Positions 1 through 8,441 of a stretch of 64,000 bases of DNA are shown in pieces; within the stretch, counting starts at the first letter, position 1; every line of letters starts with the position of its first letter. This DNA is from Mesorhizobium prunaredense (GTDB lineage Bacteria > Pseudomonadota > Alphaproteobacteria > Rhizobiales > Rhizobiaceae), in the NCBI RefSeq assembly GCF_900156895.1, contig NZ_FTPD01000045.1, positions 442,997 to 506,996 on the forward strand, read 5' to 3'. The notes below the pieces were generated by a model. That model worked only from the letters and a program-made list of their open reading frames with translations. It made no database searches and was not told where the DNA came from. The position numbers and the translations under genes were made by a program.

Positions 1-102
1 GAGCAGCTGCGCGAGCGCGGCAGCAAGGGCGAGCCCGTTGCCGAACCGACTGAACCAACTGCCGAACCCGCTTTCGCGCGATTGGCCGAAGCGGCCGAAT
101 AG
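1..102 (+). CDS. C-terminal end of an unidentified upstream gene (partial)
   Basis: Frame 1 is open from the window edge to a TAG at 100-102 and encodes 33 residues ending in a Pro/Glu/Ala-rich tail. The stop lies 16 bp before the start of the efflux adaptor, so the two genes are probably co-transcribed. An RND pump permease would be a natural partner of the adaptor and such tails are common on those proteins, but the visible residues do not identify a family. Confidence concerns the presence of a gene end, not its function. Confidence 0.5.
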   Translation, partial: EQLRERGSKGEPVAEPTEPTAEPAFARLAEAAE

Positions 103-118
103 GATTGGAGAATTGATC

Positions 119-1288
119 ATGCGTAAATGGAAAATTGCGTTGGGAGCGGCCGTCGCCGTTGGGGCGGTCTCGGTGGCCAGCGTTCACTTGCTCGACATGG
201 GCAATTTCGGCCTCAACGCCGGCACGGCAGGGGCGGCAACGCCTGAGCCCGCGGCGCCCGAACCCGCGGCGTTCGTCATGCCGGTGCCGGTGGTGAGCGT
301 CGTCAAGAAGACGATCCCGATCTATCTCGACTATGCCGCCCGCACCGAGCCGATCCGCAGCATCACGCTGCAATCGCGCGTGCCGGGTTATCTGCAGGAG
401 CAGGTCGCGCCCGACGGCAGCGATGTCAAGAAGGGCGACCTTCTCTACAAGATCGCTCCAGAGGATTTCCAGGCTGCCCTCGAGCAGGCGAAGGCTCAGG
501 TCCAGCGCGACGAAGCAACGCTCGACTATGCGCGTTCCAGCCTTGGTCGCGGCACCGAGCTTGCCAAGAGCGGATACCTCGCCAAGGATGTCTTCGACCA
601 GCGCACCAGCAGCTTGCGCGAGGCCCAGGCCTCGCTCGCGGTGAACCAGGCGGCTGTGCGGACCGCCGAGCTCAATCTGAGCTATTCGGAAATCAAGGCG
701 CCGTTCGCCGGGCGCGTCGGCCGCAACCAGGCCTCGGTCGGAACGCTGGTCAGCGTTGCCGGCACGGTGCTCAACACGCTGGTGCAGCTCGACCCGATCT
801 ATGTCACCTTCAACCCGAGTGAAACGGATCTGGCGCAGATCGAGGAAGCCCGCGCGGCGGGACCCATCGATGTCGACGTCCTGCTTCCCGGCGATACGGA
901 ACCGCGCCACAAAGGTCAGCTCACCTTCATCGACAACACGGTCGATCGCTCGACCGGCACCATCACCGCACGGGCGACGATCGGCAACGCCAAGTTCACG
1001 CTGCTGCCGGGCCAATATGTTCGCGTCAGGCTGCACATCAAGCAGCAGCCAGATGCACTGATGGTGCCGCAGACGGCGTTGGGATCGAGCCAGCTCGGCA
1101 AGTATCTCTACGTCGTCGGCAAGGACAATACTGTCGACCAGCGCATTGTTTCGCTGGGGCCGACCAACGGCGACCTGGTGGCGATCTCGGGCGGCGTAGC
1201 GGAAGGCGACCAGGTGATAACAGGCAATCTGCAGAAGATCGGCCCGGGAATGCCTGTCTCGCCGCTGCCACAGAAACCTGCCACCTGA
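119..1288 (+). CDS. RND efflux periplasmic adaptor (membrane fusion protein)
   Basis: This 389-residue protein is an AcrA/MexA-type adaptor that links an inner-membrane RND pump to an outer-membrane channel. An N-terminal hydrophobic segment (about residues 7-25) is followed by an Ala/Pro-rich linker. Next come the lipoyl/barrel-sandwich halves (the stretch with SRVPGYLQE and the return strand SEIKAPFAGRVG), an alpha-helical hairpin between them (EQAKAQVQRDEATLDYARSSL), and beta-barrel and membrane-proximal domains up to the C-terminus. I chose the ATG at 119 because GGATTGGAG precedes it; an upstream ATG at 38 in the same frame has no ribosome-binding site and lies inside the previous gene. 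The matching pump is not in the window on this side. The RND permease at the right end belongs to a separate locus. Family assignment is secure; substrate unknown. Confidence 0.9.
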   Translation: MRKWKIALGAAVAVGAVSVASVHLLDMGNFGLNAGTAGAATPEPAAPEPAAFVMPVPVVSVVKKTIPIYLDYAARTEPIRSITLQSRVPGYLQEQVAPDGSDVKKGDLLYKIAPEDFQAALEQAKAQVQRDEATLDYARSSLGRGTELAKSGYLAKDVFDQRTSSLREAQASLAVNQAAVRTAELNLSYSEIKAPFAGRVGRNQASVGTLVSVAGTVLNTLVQLDPIYVTFNPSETDLAQIEEARAAGPIDVDVLLPGDTEPRHKGQLTFIDNTVDRSTGTITARATIGNAKFTLLPGQYVRVRLHIKQQPDALMVPQTALGSSQLGKYLYVVGKDNTVDQRIVSLGPTNGDLVAISGGVAEGDQVITGNLQKIGPGMPVSPLPQKPAT

Positions 1289-1499
1289 TACCCCCATCAG
1301 GCCCGGTCCAGCGGCGCCCCCGGCTATGCGGAGGGCGCCGTTTTGCTGAGCAGTTCGGCCGGGCCGGCCACATCGGCACAGCTTCGAAGAATTGCTTGCC
1401 TATGCGCGCAGCCTCGAACAGTGTGCTTCCAGAGGTGTCAAGGCCGATCGCGCCGGCCTGACGCGCAACCGGCCTGACGGCAGTTGAGCCGGCCGGACG

Positions 1500-2639
1500 A
1501 TGCAGGTTGGCGGCAACGGACGGACAGAAAAATTGCGGATCAAAACCATCAAGGCCTACCATGTCGTGCAGCCCTTTGTGGACGGGCCCTACCGCATGTC
1601 CAAGGGGCGTGTCGCCGACGTGTTCGACGCGGTGATCGTCGCCATCGCCTCCGACAGCGGGCTGACCGGCTGGGGCGAGATGGCGCCGCTCGGCAATTTC
1701 TACTCGCCGGCATTCGCGGCCGGCACTCGCGCCGGCGTCATCGAAATTGCCCCGCATCTGCTCGGCCATGATCCTCGCGCCTTGGCCAGTATCGGCAGGC
1801 TGATGGACACGGTGTTCAAGGGCCATCCCTACATCAAGTCGGCGCTCGACATGGCCTGCTCGGATCTCGCGGCACGCGCCGCCGACATACCGCTGGTGAC
1901 GCTGCTCGGCGGGCGCGAGAGCGAGACGGCGGAACTCTACAAGGTCGTCACCCATGGCACCGTCGACGCGATGGCCGCACTGGCCAAGCGCATCGTCAGG
2001 GACGGGTTTCACCGGCTGCAGGTCAAGGTCGGCGGCAACGTCCATGACGACATCGAGCGCGTCACCGCGGTCGCCGCTTCGGTGCCGAAGGGCACCGTCA
2101 TCTTTTGCGACGCCAATGCCGGCTGGACGCCCTATCAGGCGCGCCAGTTCGCTGACGCGACGCGCGCCATCGACTACACGTTCGAGCAGCCCTGCACCAC
2201 GATCGACGAATGCATGTCGGTGCGCCGCTCGCTCGACAAGCCGATGGTGCTCGACGAATCCGTCGCTTCGCTGGACGACATGCTCGACATCCACCGCAAG
2301 GGGGCGGCCGACGGGCTGACGCTGAAAATCTCGCGGCTCGGCGGCGTGACCAAGACGCGCCAGATCCGCGATCTTGCCGTCGACCTGGGCTTCATGATCA
2401 CCGTCGAGGACACCGGCGGCGCCGAGATCGACACATCAGCCATGGCGCATCTGTCGCTGTCGACGCCGGAGGAGCGCCGGCTGCACGCCATTGCCTTCCA
2501 CGAATGGGTGACGGTGCGCACTGCATCGAACAAGCCGCCGGTTTCGGGAAGCCGCATGGGCATCCCGGACGGGCCGGGCCTCGGCATCGACGTTGTTCCC
2601 GACCTGCTTGGCGCGCCCTTCTTCAAGGTCGGCAGCTGA
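1500..2639 (+). CDS. Mandelate racemase/muconate lactonizing enzyme-type (enolase superfamily) enzyme
   Basis: The 379-residue protein has the enolase-superfamily plan: an N-terminal capping domain (about 12-140) and a beta/alpha barrel. Barrel residues can be seen: a lysine in LQVKVGG, metal ligands in DANAGW, FEQP and DES, and the opposite-side lysine in LKISRLGG. This fits the MLE subgroup, whose members racemise, epimerise or dehydrate acids such as amino acids, dipeptides or hydroxyproline derivatives. Substrate cannot be read from sequence; a hydroxyproline or betaine-type substrate is only a possibility. The family's usual N-terminus corresponds to residue 12, where a TTG at 1533 could be the true start; the ATG at 1500 is kept as the longest form. 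It stands 351 bp before the sugar operon on the same strand, behind a hairpin, so co-regulation is uncertain. Confidence 0.85.
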   Translation: MQVGGNGRTEKLRIKTIKAYHVVQPFVDGPYRMSKGRVADVFDAVIVAIASDSGLTGWGEMAPLGNFYSPAFAAGTRAGVIEIAPHLLGHDPRALASIGRLMDTVFKGHPYIKSALDMACSDLAARAADIPLVTLLGGRESETAELYKVVTHGTVDAMAALAKRIVRDGFHRLQVKVGGNVHDDIERVTAVAASVPKGTVIFCDANAGWTPYQARQFADATRAIDYTFEQPCTTIDECMSVRRSLDKPMVLDESVASLDDMLDIHRKGAADGLTLKISRLGGVTKTRQIRDLAVDLGFMITVEDTGGAEIDTSAMAHLSLSTPEERRLHAIAFHEWVTVRTASNKPPVSGSRMGIPDGPGLGIDVVPDLLGAPFFKVGS

Positions 2640-2990
2640 TAGACTGGCATGCGCCGAGCATGCCGGCTGGCGCTCTCTGTTGCGCGGCTTCGTCGCTGGC
2701 GATAGGCGCAGCGGCAGCCGAGCGGCCATGAATCAGTTTTTCGTCGCACTCGCTTGCTTGCAAGAAGGGATGTCACGGTTGTCGCCGCCTGCATCCCAAG
2801 AGATCACCGCCTTCTGCGCCCCAGCTAACCGCGCTGCCAAGCCGCAAGCCCAGGCTTGCACAAATTAAATCACAGAATGTTTGCTGGGACGGCTGCCGAA
2901 TTGCAGGTTGAAATATTTTTCATTTGGAAATAGGAATGTTCAAAATGATGACTTCGACGCTGCGGCGCGTCAGGAACTGGAGGAAGCGAC
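2640..2990. other. 351-bp intergenic region with candidate promoter of the sugar operon
   Basis: Apart from the hairpin at its left end this gap holds no convincing gene. Its right end is AT-rich. TTGAAA at 2908-2913 and TAGGAA at 2931-2936 are 17 bp apart and could be a promoter for the oxidoreductase-kinase genes. TGTTCA at 2937-2942 matches the half-site seen in the inverted repeat upstream of the ABC permease, which hints at a common regulator. Pattern matching only. Confidence 0.35.
2646..2664 (+). terminator. Hairpin just after the enolase-superfamily gene
   Basis: A perfect 7-bp stem GGCATGC/GCATGCC with a five-base loop begins 7 bp after the stop codon. No clear T-tract follows, so it may act as a weak terminator or a 3' stabilising hairpin. 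Confidence 0.4.
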
Positions 2991-4313
2991 ATGGCCCATC
3001 CGCAATTTGCAGCGGAACTTTTGCAGCGCGCTGAACAGCAGGGACCGATCACCATCGGGCTTGCCGGCGCCGGGCAGATGGGCACCGACATCGTCGTCCA
3101 GGTCGCGCTGATGCCGGGCATGCGGATCGGCGCCATTTCCGAGGTCAGGCCGCAGGCGGCGATCGATGCGGCGCTGCTCGCCGGCCACGACCGCTCGGAC
3201 ATCGTGCAGGCCGGCAATGCAGCGGCGATCGACCGCGCCATCGAGGCCGGCAAGATCGCGGTGACCGAAGATTTGCATGCGCTGGCGTCCGCCGGCCGCA
3301 TCGACGTCATCATCGACGCGACAGGCAATCCCAACATCGGCACGCTGTTCGCGCTCGAAGTGATGAAGAACGGCAAGCATATCGTCATGCTCAACGTCGA
3401 GGCCGACATCACCATCGGCCGCTTCCTCAAGGAAGAGGCGCGCAAGGCCGGCGTCGTCTATACCGGTGCGGCCGGCGACGAACCGGCCTGCACGCTGGAG
3501 ATCATCGGCTTTGCCAGGAGCCTCGGCTTCAACATCATCGCCGCCGGCAAGGGCAAGAACAATCCGCTGAAGATCGACGCCATGCCGGCCGACTACGAGA
3601 AGGAGGCGGCCGAGCGCAACATGAATGCGCGCATGCTGGTCGAGTTCGTCGACGGCTCGAAGACGGCGATCGAGATGGTGGCGATCGCCAACGCCACCGG
3701 CCTGGTGCCCGACGTGCCGGGCATGCACGGCCCGACCGCGACGCTGGAGGAGCTCGCCAGCGTGCTTTGCCCGCGCGAGGATGGCGGCGTGCTGCACCGC
3801 AAGGGCGTCGTCGACTACTCGATCGGCAAGGGCGTGGCGCCAGGCGTGTTCTGCATCATCGAGACCAGGCATCCGCGCGTGCTGGAGCGCATGATCGACC
3901 TCAAGGTCGGCAAGGGCCCGTATTTCACGATCTTCCGCCCCTATCATCTGACCAGCCTGGAAGTGCCGCTGTCGGCGGCGCGCGCCGTGGTCTACAAGCG
4001 CGCCGACATGGAGCCGCTCGACCATCCGGTCGCCGAAGCCGTGGCGGTTGCCAAGAGCGACCTTGCCCCTGGCCAGTCGCTCGGCATGATCGGCGAGAAC
4101 GACTATCGCGGCTTCGCCATGACCTGGGAAGACGCACGCGCCCGCGGCGCCCTGCCGCTCGGCCTCGCCGAGCGCGCCAAGGTGGTCAAGCCGGTCAAGA
4201 CAGGCGATTTCCTCACCTATGAAAATTGTGTACCCGACGATTCGATGGTGATAACCCAGATCCGCCGTCGTCTCGACCAGTCGGACGGACGGTTCGTTAC
4301 GAACGCCGCCTAA
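2991..4313 (+). CDS. NAD(P)-dependent homoserine dehydrogenase-like oxidoreductase with SAF domain
   Basis: This 440-residue protein has an N-terminal Rossmann fold (IGLAGAGQMGTDIV at about 22-35), a homoserine-dehydrogenase-like middle with the second-layer motif IIDATGNPNIG, and a C-terminal SAF domain (about 345-430). That matches the predicted 'homoserine dehydrogenase-like, SAF domain' group, which is often found in sugar-acid and polyol clusters and for which I know no settled reaction. It starts at ATG 2991 with AGGAAG upstream. The FGGY kinase begins only 19 bp downstream, and a SorC regulator and sugar ABC transporter follow. From this context it probably oxidises or rearranges a sugar-derived intermediate. 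True homoserine dehydrogenase is unlikely given the neighbours. Confidence 0.75.
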   Translation: MAHPQFAAELLQRAEQQGPITIGLAGAGQMGTDIVVQVALMPGMRIGAISEVRPQAAIDAALLAGHDRSDIVQAGNAAAIDRAIEAGKIAVTEDLHALASAGRIDVIIDATGNPNIGTLFALEVMKNGKHIVMLNVEADITIGRFLKEEARKAGVVYTGAAGDEPACTLEIIGFARSLGFNIIAAGKGKNNPLKIDAMPADYEKEAAERNMNARMLVEFVDGSKTAIEMVAIANATGLVPDVPGMHGPTATLEELASVLCPREDGGVLHRKGVVDYSIGKGVAPGVFCIIETRHPRVLERMIDLKVGKGPYFTIFRPYHLTSLEVPLSAARAVVYKRADMEPLDHPVAEAVAVAKSDLAPGQSLGMIGENDYRGFAMTWEDARARGALPLGLAERAKVVKPVKTGDFLTYENCVPDDSMVITQIRRRLDQSDGRFVTNAA

Positions 4314-4332
4314 TCCGCTGGATTTCCGCCTG

Positions 4333-5889
4333 ATGGACGATGTCGTAATCGGGATCGACGCTTCGACCACGGCCGTGAAAGCGATTGCCTTCACGCGCGA
4401 CGGCAACGAGCTGTTCCAGGCGCGCGAAGCCTATCCGCTTTCAAATCCCAGGCCCGGCCATTTCGAGCAGGATGCCGAACATTGGTGGACCGCGCTGCTC
4501 GGCGCCTTGACGCAAGTCACCGAGGCGGTTGGCGCTGCCCGGGTGGCGGCGATCGCCATCGCTCACCAGCGCGAGACCTTTACGCTGATCGATCATGCCG
4601 GCGAGCCGCTCATTCCGGCGATCCTGTGGCTGGACGAGCGCGCCCGTCCGCAAGTTGCCAGGCTGTCGGCCGAACTTGGCCGCGAGGCGATCCGCGACTG
4701 GAGCGGCAAGCCGCCGGACCCGACGCCCGCGCTCTATGCGATCGCCTGGCTTGCCGAACACCAGCCGCAAGCGCTCGACGACGCAGCCGCACTCGTCGAC
4801 GTGCACGGCTTCTTCGTCCACCGGCTGACCGGAAGTCTGGTCACCAGCACGGCAAGTGCGGATCCGCTGGGGCTGCTCGACATCAAGAATGGCACTTGGC
4901 GTCCTGAACTCGTCGCGGCCGCAGGACTGCGCCCGGACCAGTTGCCGCGACTGGTCGCGCCCGGCGCGATCTGCGGCGGGCTTGGCGAAAGCGTGGCCCG
5001 GCTGATCGGGTTGAAGGCCGGCACCCCTGTTGTCGCCGGCGCCGGCGACGGCCAGGCGATGGGCCTTGGCATGGGCGTCTATGGCGAAGGCAAAAACTAT
5101 CTGTCGCTCGGCTCGGGCATCGTCAGCGGCTGTTACTCCCATGGGATCACGACGTCGGACGCGTTTCGAACGCTGGTCTCGCCGACCGGCTCGGGCTTCA
5201 TGCTGGAGACCGTGCTGCGCTCGGGCATGCAACTGGTCGACTGGATCGTTCGCACCACCGGCTCGCCGTCGGCTGCAGCGCTGGAGAAAGCAGCGGTCGA
5301 TGTTGCCGCTGGCAGCGAGGGCCTGCTCGTCTTGCCGTATTGGGCCGGTGTCATGAGCCCCTATTGGGACGGCGCGGCGCGCGGCGCCATTGTCGGCCTG
5401 TCGCTCGACCATGAGCCGAAGCACCTTTTTCGAGCGGTTCTGGAAGGCATCGCCTTCGAGCAGGCCATCGCCAGCGAGGCAATGGAAACCCAAGCGGCGG
5501 AAACTCAAGCGGCGGAAACTCAGGCGGCGGAAACTCAGGCGGCGGAAACTCAGGCCGGCGGCAAACCGGCGGCGATGATAACCGCCGGCGGCGGCACCAA
5601 CTGCGCCCTGCTGATGCGGATCATGGCAAGCGTGCTCGAGCGGCCGCTCTCCGTCTCGCCAGTCAACGAAGCCGCAGCGCTCGGCGCCGCCATGCTGGCG
5701 GCTTCCGCCATCGGATGGTTTGCCTCGCCCGAAACGGCGGCTGAGGCGATGGCCGCGCCGCCGACCAGGCATGTCGACCCCGTCGACGGGCTGGTCTCCG
5801 GTTACCGTGCGCGCAAGGCAATCTACCGCGACCTCTATCAGGCGACGCGCGAGACCCATGTGCGGCTTGGTGAAGTTGGGCAAATTTAG
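4333..5889 (+). CDS. FGGY-family carbohydrate kinase with internal 15-bp repeat
   Basis: The 518-residue protein has the two actin-like halves of FGGY kinases, which phosphorylate sugars or polyols with ATP. The phosphate-binding start DASTTAVK lies at residues 8-15, the substrate-domain motif AIAHQRETF near 75, and the second nucleotide site GAGDGQAMGLG near 236; the closing AMITAGGGTNCALLMRIM segment carries the GGG adenosine motif. Between the helix at about 365-383 and that segment lies an insertion of five ETQAA-type units (residues 385-409). The gene follows the SAF oxidoreductase by 19 bp and overlaps the convergent SorC regulator by 4 bp. Which sugar is used cannot be read. Xylulokinase-, erythritol kinase- and ribulokinase-like enzymes share this fold. 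Confidence 0.88.
   Translation: MDDVVIGIDASTTAVKAIAFTRDGNELFQAREAYPLSNPRPGHFEQDAEHWWTALLGALTQVTEAVGAARVAAIAIAHQRETFTLIDHAGEPLIPAILWLDERARPQVARLSAELGREAIRDWSGKPPDPTPALYAIAWLAEHQPQALDDAAALVDVHGFFVHRLTGSLVTSTASADPLGLLDIKNGTWRPELVAAAGLRPDQLPRLVAPGAICGGLGESVARLIGLKAGTPVVAGAGDGQAMGLGMGVYGEGKNYLSLGSGIVSGCYSHGITTSDAFRTLVSPTGSGFMLETVLRSGMQLVDWIVRTTGSPSAAALEKAAVDVAAGSEGLLVLPYWAGVMSPYWDGAARGAIVGLSLDHEPKHLFRAVLEGIAFEQAIASEAMETQAAETQAAETQAAETQAAETQAGGKPAAMITAGGGTNCALLMRIMASVLERPLSVSPVNEAAALGAAMLAASAIGWFASPETAAEAMAAPPTRHVDPVDGLVSGYRARKAIYRDLYQATRETHVRLGEVGQI
5485..5559 (+). repeat. Five tandem 15-bp units inside the kinase gene
   Basis: Units at 5485, 5500, 5515, 5530 and 5545 read GAAACYCARGCGGCG with few differences; units three and four are identical and unit five diverges at its end. 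Each adds ETQAA in frame, so gain or loss of a unit changes protein length by five residues without a frameshift. Confidence 0.9.
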
Positions 5890-6848
5890 CGGTTGAGCAG
5901 GCCCTTGGCGGCATCCTCGTCGGTGATCAGAACCGATATCCTGGTGATGGCGAGCGCCGCCCGCATGATGGCGATTTTTTCCTGCCCTCCCGAGACCAGC
6001 ATGATGGCCGGGATGTCCGACAGGTCCTGCAGCGGATAGGCGCAGACCCGGCGGTTGACCTCATGGTCGACGAGCCGGCCGTCGGCGTCAATGAAATGGC
6101 ATAAAATATCGCCAACTGCGCCGGCCGCCTGAAGCTCTTCGAGTTCGCTGGGCTTGATGAAGCCGTAATTGGCGATCGGGCTGTCATTGGAAAACGATCC
6201 GACGCTGAGCACGGCGATGTTTGCCCGGCGCGCACGGAAGACGACGTCCTGAACGCTGCGCTGGCTCATGAAGGCTTCGCGCTGCTCCGGCCTGTCGGCA
6301 TAGACCGGCACCGGCAGCAGAAAGCACTCGGCGCCGATCTTTTCGGCAAATTCCCAGGCGCTTTCGGTCGGGTTGAGCGGCTGGGCATGGGTGAGGCCGC
6401 CCAGCATGGAAACCACCGTCGTCCTGGCGATCGGCCGCCGCGGCAATTCATTGATGGCGAATTTCAGCGTGCGCCCCCAGCCCAGCGCGATGACATCGCC
6501 AGCATTCACATTGTCGGCCAGATAGGCGCCCGCGGCATGGCCGATCATCAGCGGCGCGTTGCTTCGGTCGGCGGCCGACGGCACCACAACGGCCTGGCTG
6601 AGCCCAAAACGCTGCTTCAGAGCCTCTTCCAGCACCAAGCATTCGACGACGCTGTCACGGATACGGAACTGGACGACGCCCTCCTCACGCGCGGCCGACA
6701 GGATGCGATGCACCTTGATGCGGCCGATGCCGAGGATCTCCGAAATCCGCTCCTGCGTCAGACCCTCGACATAATAGTGCCACGCGGCACGGGCCTTCAG
6801 CTCGGCATCCGGGAAGCGCGAGGCCTTGTCATTCTCTGTCATCGCCAT
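5886..6848 (-). CDS. SorC/DeoR-type sugar-binding transcriptional regulator
   Basis: The 320-residue protein has an N-terminal helix-turn-helix (about 18-58; the segment LTQERISEILGIGRIKVHR is typical) and the long sugar-phosphate-binding domain of the SorC family (about 65-318, with VIALGWGRTLKFA and VVSMLGGL). Such proteins bind a phosphorylated sugar or polyol and release their operator. It faces the kinase convergently, overlapping it by 4 bp, and diverges from the ABC transporter operon. It probably controls the entire cluster. A palindrome lies 37 bp upstream of its start and an inverted repeat TGAACA/TGTTCA lies before the ABC permease; both are candidate operators. The inducer is unknown. 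Confidence 0.88.
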   Translation of the reverse strand: MAMTENDKASRFPDAELKARAAWHYYVEGLTQERISEILGIGRIKVHRILSAAREEGVVQFRIRDSVVECLVLEEALKQRFGLSQAVVVPSAADRSNAPLMIGHAAGAYLADNVNAGDVIALGWGRTLKFAINELPRRPIARTTVVSMLGGLTHAQPLNPTESAWEFAEKIGAECFLLPVPVYADRPEQREAFMSQRSVQDVVFRARRANIAVLSVGSFSNDSPIANYGFIKPSELEELQAAGAVGDILCHFIDADGRLVDHEVNRRVCAYPLQDLSDIPAIMLVSGGQEKIAIMRAALAITRISVLITDEDAAKGLLNR

Positions 6849-6884
6849 CTTTTTGCCCTCCCGCGGTCGTCCAAATCCTTAAAT

Positions 6885-6898
6885 GCCATTCAAATGGC
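6885..6898. promoter_or_regulatory. Palindrome upstream of the SorC-type regulator
   Basis: GCCATT-CA-AATGGC is a perfect two-fold palindrome centred about 43 bp upstream of the regulator start codon. Weaker pairing extends three bases on each side. The position fits an autoregulatory operator, though a short hairpin in the leader is equally possible. Confidence 0.4.
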
Positions 6899-7151
6899 GT
6901 TATCCGACCAAGCGACGCGAAATCGGTCTGCGTGCCCAGGATTCGAGATTCAGGACATCGACAGGATACCTCTACAACGTGAATGAAAGCCAAAATGGTC
7001 AACATTTACTTCGTCTTGGCCGTCCTGCCCTGCTCAAGCAGCCTACATGAATCCGCAGGATGCGACCGGACCTGAAAACGCGGCATTTCATGCCCTTTCG
7101 TAAGGCAAACCGGCTGGCGGCGCAAACCGGCGTGGAATGATGCGGCGGGCC

Positions 7152-7213
7152 TTGACAATTTTCCGACGAACAGTTTAGCTGAACAAAATTGCATATCAAA
7201 GATAAATTGTTCA
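7152..7213 (+). promoter_or_regulatory. Candidate promoter and operator of the sugar ABC operon
   Basis: TTGACA at 7152-7157 and a weak -10 TTAGCT at 7175-7180 are 17 bp apart. Directly downstream lies an inverted repeat with arms TGAACAA (from 7180) and TTGTTCA (ending 7213). The placement is what a repressor operator needs. The whole 6849-7281 gap between the divergent regulator and permease contains no credible gene. Confidence 0.45.
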
Positions 7214-7281
7214 CAGGGAGGTGCCTGGTGAGCAAGAGTGAGCCGACGACGCATCGCCGGATCGCTGATGGAGGAGACAAA

Positions 7282-8292
7282 ATGGCTGTGAGCAACGGTG
7301 CAAGCGAGTTGAAGGCCGGCCCAAATGCGCAGGCGGCGGCGGGCGCGAAGCTTTCGGCCCTGTTCGCCGGAACCATGGGACCGCTGATCGGGCTGGTGCT
7401 GCTGTGCCTTGCGCTGTCGCTGACCACCGACACCTTCCTCACCGTCCGCAACATCCTCAACGTGCTCGACCAGGTCACCGTGCTCGGCATCATGGCGATC
7501 GGCATGACGCTGGTCATCCTGATCGGCGGCATCGACCTGTCCGTCGGCTCCGTGCTGGCGCTCGCCGCCATGGTGATGGGCTTCGTCGCCCATCCCGACC
7601 ACCTCAATCTCGGCATGCCTGCCGGCATCGTCACAGCGCTTGTCGTTGCTGGACTTTGCGGGCTGGTTTCAGGCCTGCTCGTGACCGTCACCAGACTGCC
7701 GCCCTTCATCGCCACGCTGGCCATGATGTCGGTGGCCCGCGGTGTCGCCAACATGATCACCGACGGCTCGCAGATCATCGGCTTCCCCGACTGGTTCACC
7801 AGCCTGTCGATCATCCGCCATTTCGGCTTTCTGTCGGTCACCGTCGGCTTGATGATCGTTCTGGCCATCATCTTCGCGATCTTCCTGAACTATCGCGCGA
7901 CCGGTCGCAGCCTCTACGCGATCGGCGGCAGCGCCGAGGTCGCCAGGCTGTCCGGCATACCGGTCAAGTCGCTGACCAACTGGGTCTATGCAGTCTGCGG
8001 CGTTCTGGCCGGGCTCGCCGGCATCGTGCTTGCGGCACGGCTCGATTCCGTCCAGCCGAGTTCCGGCTTCGGCTACGAACTGGATACGATCGCGGCGGTG
8101 GTGATCGGCGGCGCCAGCCTGTCGGGCGGCGTCGGCTCGATCGGCGGCACCGCCATCGGCGTGCTCATCATCGGCGTGCTGCGCAACGGGCTGAACCTGC
8201 TCGGCGTGTCGCCCTTCATCCAGCAGGTGGTGATCGGCGTGGTGATCGCGCTGGCGGTGGCCACGGATACATGGCGGCGCAGAGCGCAATGA
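7282..8292 (+). CDS. Ribose-type sugar ABC transporter permease
   Basis: This 336-residue inner-membrane protein has about ten hydrophobic segments and belongs to the RbsC/AraH permease family. The motif IGGIDLSVGSVLAL (about 77-90) and the late GGASLSGGVGSIGGTAIGVLIIGVLRNGLNLLG region are hallmarks of the group. The start at ATG 7282 is supported by GGAGGAG ten bases upstream; the frame is open further upstream but without a ribosome-binding site. It is the first gene of a permease, binding-protein, ATPase operon, an order different from the common A-C-B order of rbs. It should import the substrate of the adjacent kinase and dehydrogenases. Confidence 0.9.
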   Translation: MAVSNGASELKAGPNAQAAAGAKLSALFAGTMGPLIGLVLLCLALSLTTDTFLTVRNILNVLDQVTVLGIMAIGMTLVILIGGIDLSVGSVLALAAMVMGFVAHPDHLNLGMPAGIVTALVVAGLCGLVSGLLVTVTRLPPFIATLAMMSVARGVANMITDGSQIIGFPDWFTSLSIIRHFGFLSVTVGLMIVLAIIFAIFLNYRATGRSLYAIGGSAEVARLSGIPVKSLTNWVYAVCGVLAGLAGIVLAARLDSVQPSSGFGYELDTIAAVVIGGASLSGGVGSIGGTAIGVLIIGVLRNGLNLLGVSPFIQQVVIGVVIALAVATDTWRRRAQ

Positions 8293-8441
8293 AGAGTGGG
8301 GCTCAATGAAAAGTGGGGCGCAATGAGATTCACCCGGATGTCCGGGCGAAAACGGATCGGTGATCCGAAACTGGGAGTTGTTCGGCCAACGGGCGCCGTG
8401 ATGCGCCGGCGGGACAGATTGAACATCAACGGAGGAAACAC

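Noticed and set aside
1038..2294. 418-codon minus-strand ORF opposite the adaptor and enolase-superfamily genes
   Set aside because: Low-complexity His/Asp/Arg-rich shadow; both sense genes have family motifs.
2970..4406. 478-codon minus-strand ORF opposite the SAF oxidoreductase
   Set aside because: Antisense shadow; the sense frame has a Rossmann motif and SAF domain.
5485..5559. Tandem repeat considered as a CRISPR remnant
   Set aside because: Units are 15 bp with no spacers and are in frame inside a kinase gene.
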